Source: Flavonifractor hominis
GTDB taxonomy: Bacteria > Bacillota > Clostridia > Oscillospirales > Oscillospiraceae
DNA: 64,000 bases
Direction of reading: 5' to 3'
Assembly: GCF_040095835.1 (NCBI RefSeq)
Contig: NZ_JBBMFT010000005.1
Coordinates: 1 to 64,000, forward strand
A model generated the notes under the pieces. That model was not told the origin of the DNA, did no database searches, and saw only the letters and a program-made list of their open reading frames with translations. Shown in pieces: positions 40,662 to 49,000 of this stretch (positions within the stretch are counted from its first letter, which is position 1; each line of letters starts with the position of its first letter). Made by a program: the position numbers and the translations under genes.

Positions 40662-41186
40662 ATGGTGCTTTGGATGGCCGAAGGGGACGCCCACGCCCTC
40701 TTGGGGACGCTCCTGGAGCGGGAGTACGGCCTGGCGGAGCGGCCCAGCCTGGCGCGGGACGAAAACGGAAAACCCTTTTTTCCGGATCGGCCGGATCTCT
40801 GCTTCAACCTCAGCCACAGCGGGGGACTGGCCCTGTGCGGCGTGGGGGCGGCCCCCCTGGGGGTGGACCTGGAGCGGGTGCGTCCCCGACGGGCAGGACT
40901 GGAAAACTTTGTATTTTCTCCGGCGGAACGGGCCTGGTTTCAACAACTGGGAGGAGATTGGGGTGGCTTTTATACGCTCTGGACTCTGAAAGAGGCCAAA
41001 GTGAAGTGCCTGGGCACCGGTCTGCGGCAGGCCCCCCGGACCATCTCGGTCCCCCTGCTCCGGCCGGGGGAGGAGGGCGTGTGGGAAGGGCTTGCCTTCC
41101 GGGCCTATGCGGGGGACGGTTGGCGGGCCGCCCTGTGCACCCGGGCGCCCGGTCCGCTGCCGGAAGATATTGTTAAAATATCTTAA
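40662..41186 (+). CDS. 4'-phosphopantetheinyl transferase (Sfp type)
   Basis: This enzyme moves the phosphopantetheine arm of CoA onto carrier-protein serines. The 174-residue protein has the NLSHSG motif, the metal-binding GVDLERV (usually GIDIE) and the core LWTLKEAKVKCLG (WxxKEA), all in the expected order. The family is slightly longer in B. subtilis Sfp (224 residues); this is a compact version. No NRPS, PKS or acyl carrier gene is nearby. I choose ATG 40662 (MVLWMAEG) with AAAAGGAGGTGG upstream; an earlier in-frame ATG at 40638 overlaps the -10 box. Confidence 0.82.
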   Translation: MVLWMAEGDAHALLGTLLEREYGLAERPSLARDENGKPFFPDRPDLCFNLSHSGGLALCGVGAAPLGVDLERVRPRRAGLENFVFSPAERAWFQQLGGDWGGFYTLWTLKEAKVKCLGTGLRQAPRTISVPLLRPGEEGVWEGLAFRAYAGDGWRAALCTRAPGPLPEDIVKIS

Positions 41187-41237
41187 TTACTTTTTAAGAA
41201 ATACGGCGAGGTTTTCTAAAGAATCCTCTTTTATACT
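41183..41237 (+). promoter_or_regulatory. TTAA repeats and -10 of the glycosyltransferase-28 gene
   Basis: TTAATTA (41183-41189) and TTAAGAA (41194-41200) have an 11-bp period. A TATACT -10 is at 41232-41237 with no recognisable -35 at the proper distance, a layout expected for an activator-dependent promoter. The same heptamer lies beside the two-component system. Confidence 0.45.
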
Positions 41238-41261
41238 GAGCGTGTAAAGGAGGGAACAACC

Positions 41262-42353
41262 GTGCGTATTCTGATTCTGACGGGAAAATTCGGCATGGGC
41301 CACTGGTCCGCGTCGCAGTCTCTGCGCCAGCAGCTGCTGCGGGCGTTCCCTGGCGCCGAGGTGGAGGTGCTGGATCTGGTGGCTGAGGCCATGCCCAACG
41401 CCTCCGAGGCCATGTACAAATGCTTCAACCTGCTGGTCACCCGGGGCAGCGGGCTGTTCAATCTCTACTACAAGCTGACCCAGGACCTGCCCGCCGACGA
41501 CCGGCCCCTGTTTGAGGACCTGTTTCTGGACAAACTGGAGGCCCTGGTGGCCGAAAAGCGGCCCGACGCGGTTATCGCCACCCATCCGCTCTGTGCCCGG
41601 ATGGTGTCCCGCTGGAAGGGGGAGACGGGCAGCGCCCTGCCCCTCATCACCTGCGTGACCGACCTGTCCAGCCACTCCGAGTGGATCCACAAGTACACCG
41701 ACTGCTATCTGGTGGGCTCGGGGGACATCCGCAGCCGTCTGGCGGCCAAGGGGGTGGACCGGGATATCATCTGCGTCACCGGCATCCCCGTCCGCTCGGA
41801 ATTCAAGCGGCCCATCCAGCGCCGCCCCGGGCGGGAGCGGCGGCTGCTCATCATGGGGGGCGGGCTGGGCCTGCTGCCCCGGAAGGACGCCTTCTACGAG
41901 GCGCTGGACGCCCTGCCGGGGGTGCGTACCACCATCATCACCGGCCGCAACCAGAAGCTCTATGACCGCCTGGCAGGCCGGTACCAGAACATCGAGGTGC
42001 TGGGTTTTACCGACCGGGTCTACGACTATATGGCCGCCTCCGACCTGGTGCTCACCAAGCCCGGCGGCATCACCCTGTTTGAGACCATCTTCTCCGAGCT
42101 GCCCATGCTGGCCTGGGAGCCCTTCCTGGAGCAGGAGAAGAACAACGCCCGCTTCCTGGTGCGCCGGGGCCTGGGCCGGGTGGCTCCCAAGGAGCCGGAG
42201 GAGTGCCTGCAGGCCATCCGTTCGCTCATCTACGACGACGCGGCCCTGGAAGAGATGGCGGGGCATATGCGGGCCATGAAGGCCCAGCTGGAGGAGGAGA
42301 GCCTCAACCGCATTCTGGCGGGGCTGGAGGCAGAGAAAGGAGTGTGCGCCTGA
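41262..42353 (+). CDS. Glycolipid glycosyltransferase (UgtP/MGDG-synthase family)
   Basis: The 363-residue protein has an MGDG-synthase N-terminal domain (GKFGMGHWSASQSLRQQL; GxGHxxAA-type loop) and a GT28 C-terminal domain (KPGGITLFETIFSELPML). It resembles the UgtP-type enzymes that add glucose or galactose to diacylglycerol and so make glycolipids and lipoteichoic acid anchors. The start is a GTG at 41262 preceded by GGAGGGAACAACC. It overlaps the next gene, a flippase-like membrane protein, by 1 bp (TGATG), so the two are coupled. The upstream TTAA repeats may place it under the neighbouring response regulator. Confidence 0.85.
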   Translation: MRILILTGKFGMGHWSASQSLRQQLLRAFPGAEVEVLDLVAEAMPNASEAMYKCFNLLVTRGSGLFNLYYKLTQDLPADDRPLFEDLFLDKLEALVAEKRPDAVIATHPLCARMVSRWKGETGSALPLITCVTDLSSHSEWIHKYTDCYLVGSGDIRSRLAAKGVDRDIICVTGIPVRSEFKRPIQRRPGRERRLLIMGGGLGLLPRKDAFYEALDALPGVRTTIITGRNQKLYDRLAGRYQNIEVLGFTDRVYDYMAASDLVLTKPGGITLFETIFSELPMLAWEPFLEQEKNNARFLVRRGLGRVAPKEPEECLQAIRSLIYDDAALEEMAGHMRAMKAQLEEESLNRILAGLEAEKGVCA

Positions 42354-43417
42354 TGGACCGGAAAAAGAACCTGGCCGGCATGGCCCTCATCGTAGGCCTG
42401 ATGGCGCTGACCGGCTTTCTGCTGCTGCGGGACCAGCCTTTTGCCAAGCTGGCCGGCATCCTGCGCCGGCTCAACCCGGCCTGGCTGCTGCTGGGGCTGG
42501 GGCTGATGCTGGCCTTTGTGGGGTGCGAGGCCATGTGTTCCCGCCTCATCCTGGGGCGGCTGGGGCACAAGACCTCCTACCGGCGCTGCCTGAGTTATTC
42601 CTTTGTGGGCTTTTATGTCAGCTCCATCACTCCATCCGCCACCGGCGGACAGCCGGCCCAGGTGTACTGCATGTCCCGGGACCAGATCCCCGCCGCCCAC
42701 GGCGCGCTGAACATGATGCTCATCGCCGTGTGCTACCAGGTGGTGGTAGTGGGCTACGCCCTGGCGGTAGCGGTGCTGCGCTTTGACCTGGTGCGCAACC
42801 TGGGGGGCGGACTGGGCCTGCTGCTGCTCTTCGGCGGACTGGTCAACGGCGTGCTGACGGCGGGAATGCTCTGCCTGATGTTCCTGCCCAATGCGGCCCG
42901 TAAGCTCACCGGCGGCGTGCTGGGACTGTTGGTCCGGCTGCGCCTGGTCCGGGACGAGGCCGCCGCCCGGGCCAAGCTGGAACAGCAGATGGAGGAGTAC
43001 CGCCGCGGGGCGGAGTGTGTGCGGGCCAACCGGGGGCTGGTGCCCGTGCTGCTGGGGCTGACGGTGCTCCAGCTCACCGCCCTGTTTGCCGTGCCCCTGG
43101 CGGTGTACCACGCGTTCGGCCTCGCCGGCAGCGGAGCGCTGGACATCATCGGCACCCAGGCGCTGATCACCCTGGCGGTGGCCAGCCTGCCCCTGCCCGG
43201 GGCGGTGGGCGCCTCCGAAGGGGGATTCGTCACCGCCATGAAGCTCTTCTTCGGCGCGGGACTGGTCACCCCGGCGGTGCTGGTCTCCCGGGGGATCAGC
43301 TTTTACAGCTTCCTGCTGATCAGCGGAGGAATGACGCTGGCGGTCCACCTCCGGCTGGGGCGGCGGGAGCGGACCGGACCCCTCCCTAAGCGGGCCCGCA
43401 GCGTACCCGCCGCCTGA
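42353..43417 (+). CDS. Flippase-like membrane protein (UPF0104/MprF N-terminal type)
   Basis: The 354-residue polytopic protein matches the lysylphosphatidylglycerol-synthetase-like membrane domain: SYSFVGFYVSSITPSATGGQPAQ with the invariant GG-containing loop, VLQLTALFAVPLAVYHAFGL and SLPLPGAVGASEGGFVTAMK. In MprF this domain flips lysyl-phosphatidylglycerol. Coupling with a glycolipid synthase upstream suggests that it may move or anchor the glycolipid made by that enzyme, but this is inference. The stop-start overlap is TGATG. Confidence 0.85.
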   Translation: MDRKKNLAGMALIVGLMALTGFLLLRDQPFAKLAGILRRLNPAWLLLGLGLMLAFVGCEAMCSRLILGRLGHKTSYRRCLSYSFVGFYVSSITPSATGGQPAQVYCMSRDQIPAAHGALNMMLIAVCYQVVVVGYALAVAVLRFDLVRNLGGGLGLLLLFGGLVNGVLTAGMLCLMFLPNAARKLTGGVLGLLVRLRLVRDEAAARAKLEQQMEEYRRGAECVRANRGLVPVLLGLTVLQLTALFAVPLAVYHAFGLAGSGALDIIGTQALITLAVASLPLPGAVGASEGGFVTAMKLFFGAGLVTPAVLVSRGISFYSFLLISGGMTLAVHLRLGRRERTGPLPKRARSVPAA

Positions 43418-43430
43418 GGCGGCGGAGCGC

Positions 43431-43459
43431 TTGCCTGACGGACTCCCGTGCGGTATAAT
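43431..43459 (+). promoter_or_regulatory. Promoter of the ROK glucokinase
   Basis: TTGCCT (43431-43436), a 17-bp spacer and TATAAT (43454-43459), 33 bp ahead of the ATG at 43493. Confidence 0.7.
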
Positions 43460-43492
43460 GAGAAAGAAATTTGGCACAGGGAGGCCGGAACG

Positions 43493-44443
43493 ATGAGGTA
43501 TTTGGGCATCGATCTGGGCGGCACCAACGTGGCGGCCGCCATCGTGGAGGAAGCGGGGACCATCCTGGGCAAGGCCAGTCTGCCCACCCCCAGAGGCGTG
43601 CCGGCCGAGCAGGTGGCCGACCAGATGGCCGCGGCCTCCCGGGCCGCCGCCCAGGCCGCCGGGGTGGAGCTGGCCGAGGTGGAGAGCGTGGGCATCGGCT
43701 CCCCCGGGACGGTGGACCCGGCGGCGGGGCTGGTGCGCTACTGGTCCAACCTGGACTTCCGCAACGTGCCCCTGTCGGAACTGATGGCCCGGCGGCTGAA
43801 CAAACCGGTCTGGCTGGAAAACGACGCCAACGCCGCCGCCCTGGGGGAGTATGCCGCCGGGGCGGGCAAGGGCAGTCAGTCCATGGTGGCCATCACCCTG
43901 GGCACCGGGGTGGGAGGCGGCGCCGTGCTGGACGGCCGGCTCTACACCGGCTTTAACCACGCTGGGCTGGAGGTGGGCCACTTTGTCATTGAGCACAATG
44001 GCCGGCCCTGCACCTGCGGGCGGAAGGGCTGCTTTGAGGCCTACTGCTCCGCTACCGCCCTCATCAAGCGCACCCGGCAGGCGATGCAGGAGCACCCGGA
44101 CTCCCTGCTGTGGCAGCTCTCCGGCGGCCTGGACGGGGTGAACGGGCGCACCCCCTTTGACGCTGCCGCCCGGGGGGATGCCGCCGCGGGCGCGGTCATC
44201 GGCGAGTACGTGGACTATCTGGGCTGCGGGGTGGCCAGCCTGGTAAACATCTTCCAGCCGGAGGTGCTGTGCATCGGCGGCGGTCCCTCCGCCCAGGGGG
44301 AGACCCTGCTGGCTCCGGTGCGCGCCATCCTCGACCGGGAGGACTACGCCCGCAACGACGTCCGCCGCACCCGGCTGGTGCGGGCGGTGCTGGGCAATGA
44401 CGCCGGCCTCATCGGCGCGGCGCTGCTGCCCCGCTTTCAGTAA
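43493..44443 (+). CDS. ROK-family glucokinase
   Basis: The 316-residue kinase has the ATP-phosphate loop YLGIDLGGTNVAAAIVEEAG, LENDANAAALGEYAAGAGKG with the catalytic Asp, the Zn-binding CTCGRKGCFEAYCS motif and its preceding conserved His (GHFVIEHNG). These identify a glucokinase of the GlkA/GlcK ROK class that phosphorylates glucose for glycolysis. The start at 43493 follows GGGAGGCCGGAACG. Its own promoter is upstream. The gene ends in a hairpin shared with the convergent small gene. Confidence 0.92.
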   Translation: MRYLGIDLGGTNVAAAIVEEAGTILGKASLPTPRGVPAEQVADQMAAASRAAAQAAGVELAEVESVGIGSPGTVDPAAGLVRYWSNLDFRNVPLSELMARRLNKPVWLENDANAAALGEYAAGAGKGSQSMVAITLGTGVGGGAVLDGRLYTGFNHAGLEVGHFVIEHNGRPCTCGRKGCFEAYCSATALIKRTRQAMQEHPDSLLWQLSGGLDGVNGRTPFDAAARGDAAAGAVIGEYVDYLGCGVASLVNIFQPEVLCIGGGPSAQGETLLAPVRAILDREDYARNDVRRTRLVRAVLGNDAGLIGAALLPRFQ

Positions 44444-44448
44444 GCAAA

Positions 44449-44480
44449 ACGGAGGACCCGCTTTACAGCAGGTCCTCCGT
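44449..44480. terminator. Hairpin at the convergent ends of glucokinase and a small membrane protein gene
   Basis: A 10-bp stem ACGGAGGACC/GGTCCTCCGT with a 12-nt loop. On the minus strand it is followed by TTTTGCTT. Confidence 0.55.
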
Positions 44481-44735
44481 TCGTTCATAGCCGTCGCAGG
44501 CTCCGCCGTCCGGCTCGGGCGGATGCTCCCCCTCCTCCGGCGGGAGCACCGCCAGGGACAGGAGAAACAAGGCGGCGGCAGCCAGGGCGATGGCCTCCAT
44601 CTTGTGCTCCTCCAGCCAGGGGCGGTAGGGCTCCAGCGGGGGCAGCCGGCACGCCGCGGCGTAGAGTCCGGCCGCCGCCGCCCCGCACAGGGCCAGGCGG
44701 ACGGCGGTCTGGGATTTGTCCGGTTTGGATGGCAT
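44463..44735 (-). CDS. Small two-helix membrane protein
   Basis: A 90-residue protein starting MPSKPDKSQTAVRLALCGAA, with two hydrophobic helices (about 13-32 and 48-67) joined by a basic-acidic loop. A proline- and glutamate-rich C-terminus follows (EEGEHPPEPDGGACDGYERT). The start at 44735 has AAGGAGGCCGCGCCC upstream. I do not recognise the family. It diverges from the P-type ATPase gene; no function can be assigned from the sequence. Confidence 0.65.
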   Translation of the reverse strand: MPSKPDKSQTAVRLALCGAAAAGLYAAACRLPPLEPYRPWLEEHKMEAIALAAAALFLLSLAVLPPEEGEHPPEPDGGACDGYERTEDLL

Positions 44736-44835
44736 GGGCGCGGCCTCCTTTCTCTCCAGTATAGCGGGAAAGGCCGGGCGGTAGACCGGGAAAACCGACA
44801 GGTATGAAAAAACGGTAAATTTTTCTGTCACTCCC

Positions 44836-44864
44836 TTGTCCCATACAGCGGAATCTACTATAAT
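44836..44864 (+). promoter_or_regulatory. Promoter of the P-type ATPase
   Basis: TTGTCC (44836-44841), a 17-bp spacer and TATAAT (44859-44864), 44 bp before the ATG at 44908. Confidence 0.7.
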
Positions 44865-44907
44865 ATCCATCAAATCATATCATTCGAAAGAAGACAGAGG
44901 CGGAAGC

Positions 44908-47346
44908 ATGAAAGGCAAACAGGCACGCAAAGCACCGGCTCCGGCCCCGGCTCCCCGCCCCCGGCGGGAGGTCCCCCGGGTGAGCGCCGACCCGCAGCAG
45001 GGGCTCAACCAGCACCAGGTCCGGGAACGGCAGCAGAACGGCTGGGCCAACGACCCGGTGGAGTCCCCCACCAAGAGCGTCCGGGAGATCGTGCGGGAGA
45101 ACGTGTGCACCTTCTTCAACTTCATCTTTGTGGTGCTGGCGGCCCTGCTCATCGCGGTGGGGTCCTTTGACGACATGCTCTTCCTGCTCATCGCGGCGGC
45201 CAACACGGGCATCGGCATTCTCCAGCAGCTGCGCTCCAAGCAGACCATCGACAAGCTCAATCTGCTGGCCGCGCCCCGGGCCAACGTGGTGCGGGAGGGG
45301 AGCCTTATGTCGGTCCCATCGGCCCAGCTGGTGCGGGACGACGTGGCGGAGTTCGCTTCGGGCGACCAGATCCCCGCCGACGCTACCGTTCTCTCCGGCC
45401 AGGTGCAGGTCAACGAGGCCCTCATCACCGGTGAGGCCGACGCCATTGTGAAGCAGCCGGGGGATGAGCTGCTCTCCGGCTCCTTCGTGGTGGCCGGGCG
45501 GTGCCGGGCCCGGCTGGACCGGGTGGGGGCGGAGTCCTACGCCGCCCGCCTCACCCTGGAGGCCAAAAAGGACGTCACCGTAGGCAAGAGCGAGATGATG
45601 TCCTCCCTGGACAAGCTCATCCGCATCATCGGCATCCTGCTCATCCCCATCGGGGTGGCCCTGTTCGTCAAGGAATTCGTCTTTCTGGAGCGCACCGCTC
45701 AGGAGGCGGTGGTCTCCATGGTGGCCGCCCTCATCGGCATGATCCCCGAGGGGCTCTACCTGCTGACCAGCGTGGCCCTGGCGGTGAGCATGATCCGCCT
45801 GGCCCAGGGCAAGGTGCTGGCCCAGGACATGAACTGCATCGAGACCCTGGCCCGGGTGGACGTGCTGTGCGTGGACAAGACGGGTACCATCACCGAGCCC
45901 CAGATGGAGGTGGGCGAGGTGGTGTACCTGGACGAGGAGAAATACGCCCAGACGGTGGTGACCGAGACGCTGGACGCCTTCTATCACGTGATGGAGGCCG
46001 ACAACGACACCGCCCGGGCCATGCAGCGCAAGTTCCACGGCCGGTCGGTATGGCATGCCCAGCAGACCATCCCCTTCACCTCCGCCACCAAGTGGAGCGC
46101 GGCGGTCTTTCCCGGCCACGGCGCCTTTCTGGTGGGCGCGCCCGAGTTCATCATGGGCGGGCGGTACGCCGACCTGAAGGAGGCGGTGGACCCCTGGTCG
46201 GCCAAGGGCTACCGGGTGCTGCTGGTGGCCGAGTACAACGGCACGCCCGACCCGGCGGGACTGGACCCGCGGCGGGTGTGCCCCATGGCCCTGGTGGCCC
46301 TGTCCAACCGGGTGCGTCCGGCGGCCCCCAAGACCTTCCGCTACTTTGCCGAGCAGGGGGTGGCGGTGAAGGTCATCTCGGGCGACAACCCGGTCACCGT
46401 CTCCGAAGTGGCCCGCCAGGCGGGCATCGAGGGCTCGGAGAAGTACGTGGACGCCGCCACCCTCCAGAGCGACAGCGCCATCGAGCGGGCCGTCCGGGAG
46501 TACACGGTGTTCGGCCGGGTCACCCCCAACCAGAAGCGCAAGCTGGTCCGCGCCCTCCAGCGCCAGGGCCACACCGTGGCCATGACGGGAGACGGCGTCA
46601 ACGACGTGCTGGCCCTGAAGGATGCCGACTGCGGCATCGCCATGGCCTCCGGGTCGGAGGCCGCCTGCCATGCCGCCCAGCTGGTGCTGCTCAACTCCGA
46701 CTTTTCCGCCATGCCCCGGGTGGTGGCCGAGGGCCGGCGGGTCATCAACAACATCCAGCGGGCCGCGGCCCTCTACCTGGTGAAGAACATCTTCTCCTTC
46801 CTGCTGGCCATCATCTCCCTGTTTGCCACCTTCCCCTACCCGGTGACCCCCCTGCAGCTGTCCTTCCTCAGCGCGGTCACCATCGGTGTGCCCTCCTTCT
46901 TCCTGGCTCTGGAGCCCAACCACGGCCTGGTGCGGGGCAAGTTTTTGGCCAATGTGTTCCGCTCGGCCCTGCCGGGCGGGCTCACCGACCTGTTCGTGGT
47001 GCTGGGAGTGGAGGCCTTCTATCTGGCCTTCGGCTTTACGGAAAACGAACTGTCCACCATCTCGGCCATCCTGCTGGTGTTCATCGGCCTGCTGGTGCTC
47101 TATGACGTGTGCCAGCCCTTCGACTGGAAGCGGCGGGTGGTCTGGGGCGCCATGGCCGCCGCGTCGGCCGTGGCCATCTTCTGCTTCGGCAACAGCTTTG
47201 GCCTGAGTCCCCTCACCGTCCAGAGCACCCTGATTCTGCTGACTTTTTTGGGCGTGTCCTATACGGTGATGCGCCTGATGCTGGGGCTGTTCGCCCAGGG
47301 GGAGGCACTGCTGGAGCGGGGCCGCCGCCTGCGCCGGCGGAGGTGA
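44908..47346 (+). CDS. Cation-transporting P-type ATPase (CtpE-like)
   Basis: The 812-residue pump has an N-terminal cytoplasmic tail rich in Ala, Pro and basic residues, the actuator motif ITGEAD, the PEGL cation-site motif in MIPEGLYLLTSVALA, and the phosphorylation loop CVDKTGTIT (Asp323). The nucleotide hinge is TGDGVNDVLALKDADCGIAM, and a six-helix C-terminal membrane domain follows. It lacks the CPx heavy-metal motif and a metal-binding N-domain; the PEGL pattern recalls the CtpE group (Ca2+ uptake in mycobacteria), so a divalent cation such as Ca2+ is the best guess. The start at 44908 follows GAGGCGGAAGC. The GNAT gene follows after 3 bp. Confidence 0.85.
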   Translation: MKGKQARKAPAPAPAPRPRREVPRVSADPQQGLNQHQVRERQQNGWANDPVESPTKSVREIVRENVCTFFNFIFVVLAALLIAVGSFDDMLFLLIAAANTGIGILQQLRSKQTIDKLNLLAAPRANVVREGSLMSVPSAQLVRDDVAEFASGDQIPADATVLSGQVQVNEALITGEADAIVKQPGDELLSGSFVVAGRCRARLDRVGAESYAARLTLEAKKDVTVGKSEMMSSLDKLIRIIGILLIPIGVALFVKEFVFLERTAQEAVVSMVAALIGMIPEGLYLLTSVALAVSMIRLAQGKVLAQDMNCIETLARVDVLCVDKTGTITEPQMEVGEVVYLDEEKYAQTVVTETLDAFYHVMEADNDTARAMQRKFHGRSVWHAQQTIPFTSATKWSAAVFPGHGAFLVGAPEFIMGGRYADLKEAVDPWSAKGYRVLLVAEYNGTPDPAGLDPRRVCPMALVALSNRVRPAAPKTFRYFAEQGVAVKVISGDNPVTVSEVARQAGIEGSEKYVDAATLQSDSAIERAVREYTVFGRVTPNQKRKLVRALQRQGHTVAMTGDGVNDVLALKDADCGIAMASGSEAACHAAQLVLLNSDFSAMPRVVAEGRRVINNIQRAAALYLVKNIFSFLLAIISLFATFPYPVTPLQLSFLSAVTIGVPSFFLALEPNHGLVRGKFLANVFRSALPGGLTDLFVVLGVEAFYLAFGFTENELSTISAILLVFIGLLVLYDVCQPFDWKRRVVWGAMAAASAVAIFCFGNSFGLSPLTVQSTLILLTFLGVSYTVMRLMLGLFAQGEALLERGRRLRRRR

Positions 47347-47349
47347 GCC

Positions 47350-47781
47350 ATGCACCTGAGAACTTACCGCAGCGCCGACTGCCCGGTCTTGGCCCAGCTG
47401 TTTTATGACACAGTCCACACCGTCAACGCCCGGGACTATACCCGGCAACAGCTGGACGCCTGGGCCGACGGACAGGTGGATCTGGCGGCCTGGGACGCCT
47501 CCTTCCTGGCCCACACCACCCTGGTGGCGGAGGAGGATGGGGTCCTTATAGGTTTTGCCGATCTGGCCGAGGGGGGCTATCTGGACCGGCTGTACGTCCA
47601 CAAGGATTACCAGGGCCGGGGCGTGGCCACGGCCCTGTGCGACGCCCTGGCTGGTGCCAGGCTCACCCACGCCTCCCGCACCGCCAAGCCCTTTTTTGAG
47701 AAGCGGGGCTGGCGGGTGGTAAAGGAGCAGCAGGTGGAGCGCCACGGTGTGCTGCTGACCAATTTTGTAATGGAACGCTGA
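47350..47781 (+). CDS. GNAT family N-acetyltransferase
   Basis: The 143-residue enzyme has the GNAT acetyl-CoA motif: a beta-strand YLDRLYVHKDYQ, then GRGVATALCDAL (V/I-x-x-x-x-Q/R-G-x-G-x-A pattern). It is related to the YafP type. The substrate is unknown; small-molecule acetylation is usual. It begins only 3 bp after the P-type ATPase stop codon, so it is probably co-transcribed, without any obvious link in function. A strong terminator follows. Confidence 0.82.
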   Translation: MHLRTYRSADCPVLAQLFYDTVHTVNARDYTRQQLDAWADGQVDLAAWDASFLAHTTLVAEEDGVLIGFADLAEGGYLDRLYVHKDYQGRGVATALCDALAGARLTHASRTAKPFFEKRGWRVVKEQQVERHGVLLTNFVMER

Positions 47782-47819
47782 AAAACGTGCCGCGGAAGGC
47801 CCTTCCGCGGCACGTTTTT
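47781..47819 (+). terminator. Terminator after the GNAT gene
   Basis: A nearly continuous palindrome (47781-47799 with 47801-47819) ending in five T. Confidence 0.87.
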
Positions 47820-47841
47820 GCTCTACTCTACCGCTGGTCGG

Positions 47842-47871
47842 TTGCCAGATCTGCCCCGACGGGCCTAAAAT
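47842..47871 (+). promoter_or_regulatory. Promoter of the XRE membrane regulator
   Basis: TTGCCA (47842-47847), an 18-bp spacer and TAAAAT (47866-47871), 24 bp before the ATG at 47896. Confidence 0.6.
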
Positions 47872-47895
47872 AGCGGGAGGAAGGAGGACGTGTCT

Positions 47896-48657
47896 ATGTT
47901 TGAGATCGACCGGGAGGCCTTTGGGGCCTTCCTGGTGCAACTGCGGAAAGAAAAGGGGCTGACCCAGAAGGAACTGGCCGGGCGGCTCTATGTGTCGGAT
48001 AAAGCGGTGAGCAAGTGGGAGCGGGGGCTGAGCCTGCCCGACATCGCCCTGCTCACCCCGCTGGCGGAGAACCTGGGGGTGACGGTGACCGAGCTGCTCC
48101 GGGGAGAGCGGCTGGCGGCGGAAAGCCTGCCGGTGGACCAGGTGGAGGAACTGGTGACAAGCTCCCTGGAGCTCTCCGGTACCCAGCGGCAGCAGAAGTG
48201 GCAGGACCGGAGGCAGCGGGGCGTCCTGTTCGCGCTGTCGGCGGCGCTGACGCTGCTTGAGCTGCTGGTGCTGCGGCAGGCGGGCTTTTCCTGGCCGGTG
48301 CTGTGGAATGACCTGGGGACCGTGGAGGGGCTGTGCCTGCTTTTCGGGGCCTGGGTCTGCCTGTTCGCCCCGGATGTGCTGCCCGCCTATTACGACCAGA
48401 ACCACATCAGCTCCTTCAGCAGCGGGCCCTTCCGGATGAACCTGGCCGGGGTGCGCATCAGCAACCGGAACTGGCCGCACCTGATGGGGGCCGCCCGCTG
48501 GTGGCTGCTCCTCACGCCGGTGGTGTTCCCCCTGCTCTACCTGTTTCTGCAGTGGGTTGCACCTGAGGTGTGGGCTGATGGCAGGCTGTGGCTCACCCTG
48601 GGGGCGGCACTGGGGCTCTTTGTGCCCATGCTGATCGCTGGCAAGCTCCACGAGTGA
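47896..48657 (+). CDS. XRE-family regulator with C-terminal membrane domain
   Basis: The 253-residue protein has an N-terminal XRE HTH (about 8-66: LRKEKGLTQKELAGRLYVSD, KAVSKWERGLSLPD) and about four hydrophobic helices in the second half (110-130, 140-160, 197-215 and 228-248). Between the second and third lies the DUF1648-like segment ISSFSSGPFRMNLAGVRISN. Helix-turn-helix plus membrane domain proteins are common Clostridia sensors whose signal is unknown. The start at 47896 follows AAGGAGGACGTGTCT. The cobalamin riboswitch region follows directly. Confidence 0.8.
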   Translation: MFEIDREAFGAFLVQLRKEKGLTQKELAGRLYVSDKAVSKWERGLSLPDIALLTPLAENLGVTVTELLRGERLAAESLPVDQVEELVTSSLELSGTQRQQKWQDRRQRGVLFALSAALTLLELLVLRQAGFSWPVLWNDLGTVEGLCLLFGAWVCLFAPDVLPAYYDQNHISSFSSGPFRMNLAGVRISNRNWPHLMGAARWWLLLTPVVFPLLYLFLQWVAPEVWADGRLWLTLGAALGLFVPMLIAGKLHE

Positions 48658-48692
48658 GCCTTGTGAAAAACGGCAGAATCATCCGCTTTACC

Positions 48693-48721
48693 TTTACTTT
48701 TTTCCGTCGAACTGATATAAT
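48693..48721 (+). promoter_or_regulatory. Promoter of the cobalamin operon
   Basis: TTTACT (48693-48698), a 17-bp spacer and TATAAT (48716-48721), about 22 bp before the first riboswitch stem. Confidence 0.75.
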
Positions 48722-48742
48722 GATCAGGCAAAATTGAAAGCA

Positions 48743-48899
48743 CCTGCAGCCGCGGCATTGCCGCACGGGGAAGCCGGTGAAAATCCGGCGCAGTCTTACC
48801 TCTACTGTAAGCGTGGACGAAGGCGCACAAGCCATTGGCCCATAAGGGCTGAGAAGGCGCGCCGGAGGAGGAAGCGCAAGCCAGGAGACCCACTGCAGG
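48743..48899 (+). ncRNA. Cobalamin (B12) riboswitch aptamer
   Basis: All hallmarks are in order. The P1 stem is CCTGCAG (48743-48749) pairing CTGCAGG (48893-48899). The core GGGGAAGCCGGTGAAAATCC (48777-48796) is followed by GGCGCAGTC and CTACTGTAA, and the B12 box AGCCAGGAGACC lies at 48879-48890. The riboswitch binds adenosylcobalamin or related cobamides and, through the downstream terminator, is expected to switch off the cbi/cob operon when B12 is plentiful. Confidence 0.95.
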
Positions 48900-48948
48900 G
48901 GGCGTTTGCGTAGCTCTGAGGTGGAGAGGTGCGGCAGGTCCTGGACAA

Positions 48949-48982
48949 AGGCCCTCCCTCATTCACGGGAGGGCTTTTCCTT
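48949..48982 (+). terminator. Riboswitch-controlled terminator before cbiD
   Basis: Stem GCCCTCCC/GGGAGGGC (48951-48958 with 48967-48974) followed by TTTTCCTTTT, ending 18 bp upstream of the cbiD ATG. It probably forms the OFF state when the aptamer is bound. Confidence 0.8.
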
Positions 48983-49000
48983 TTGAAAGGAGGGTGCGGC

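Noticed and set aside
43401..43430. CGCCGCCTGAGGCGGCG hairpin after the flippase-like gene
   Set aside because: Short stem without a T-run that overlaps the stop codon region; I do not call it a terminator.
44875..48651. A 1258-residue open frame antisense to the P-type ATPase and its neighbours
   Set aside because: It is a by-product of GC-rich codon bias: low-complexity His/Gly/Gln/Leu-rich translation, no ribosome binding site, and it covers well-supported genes on the plus strand.
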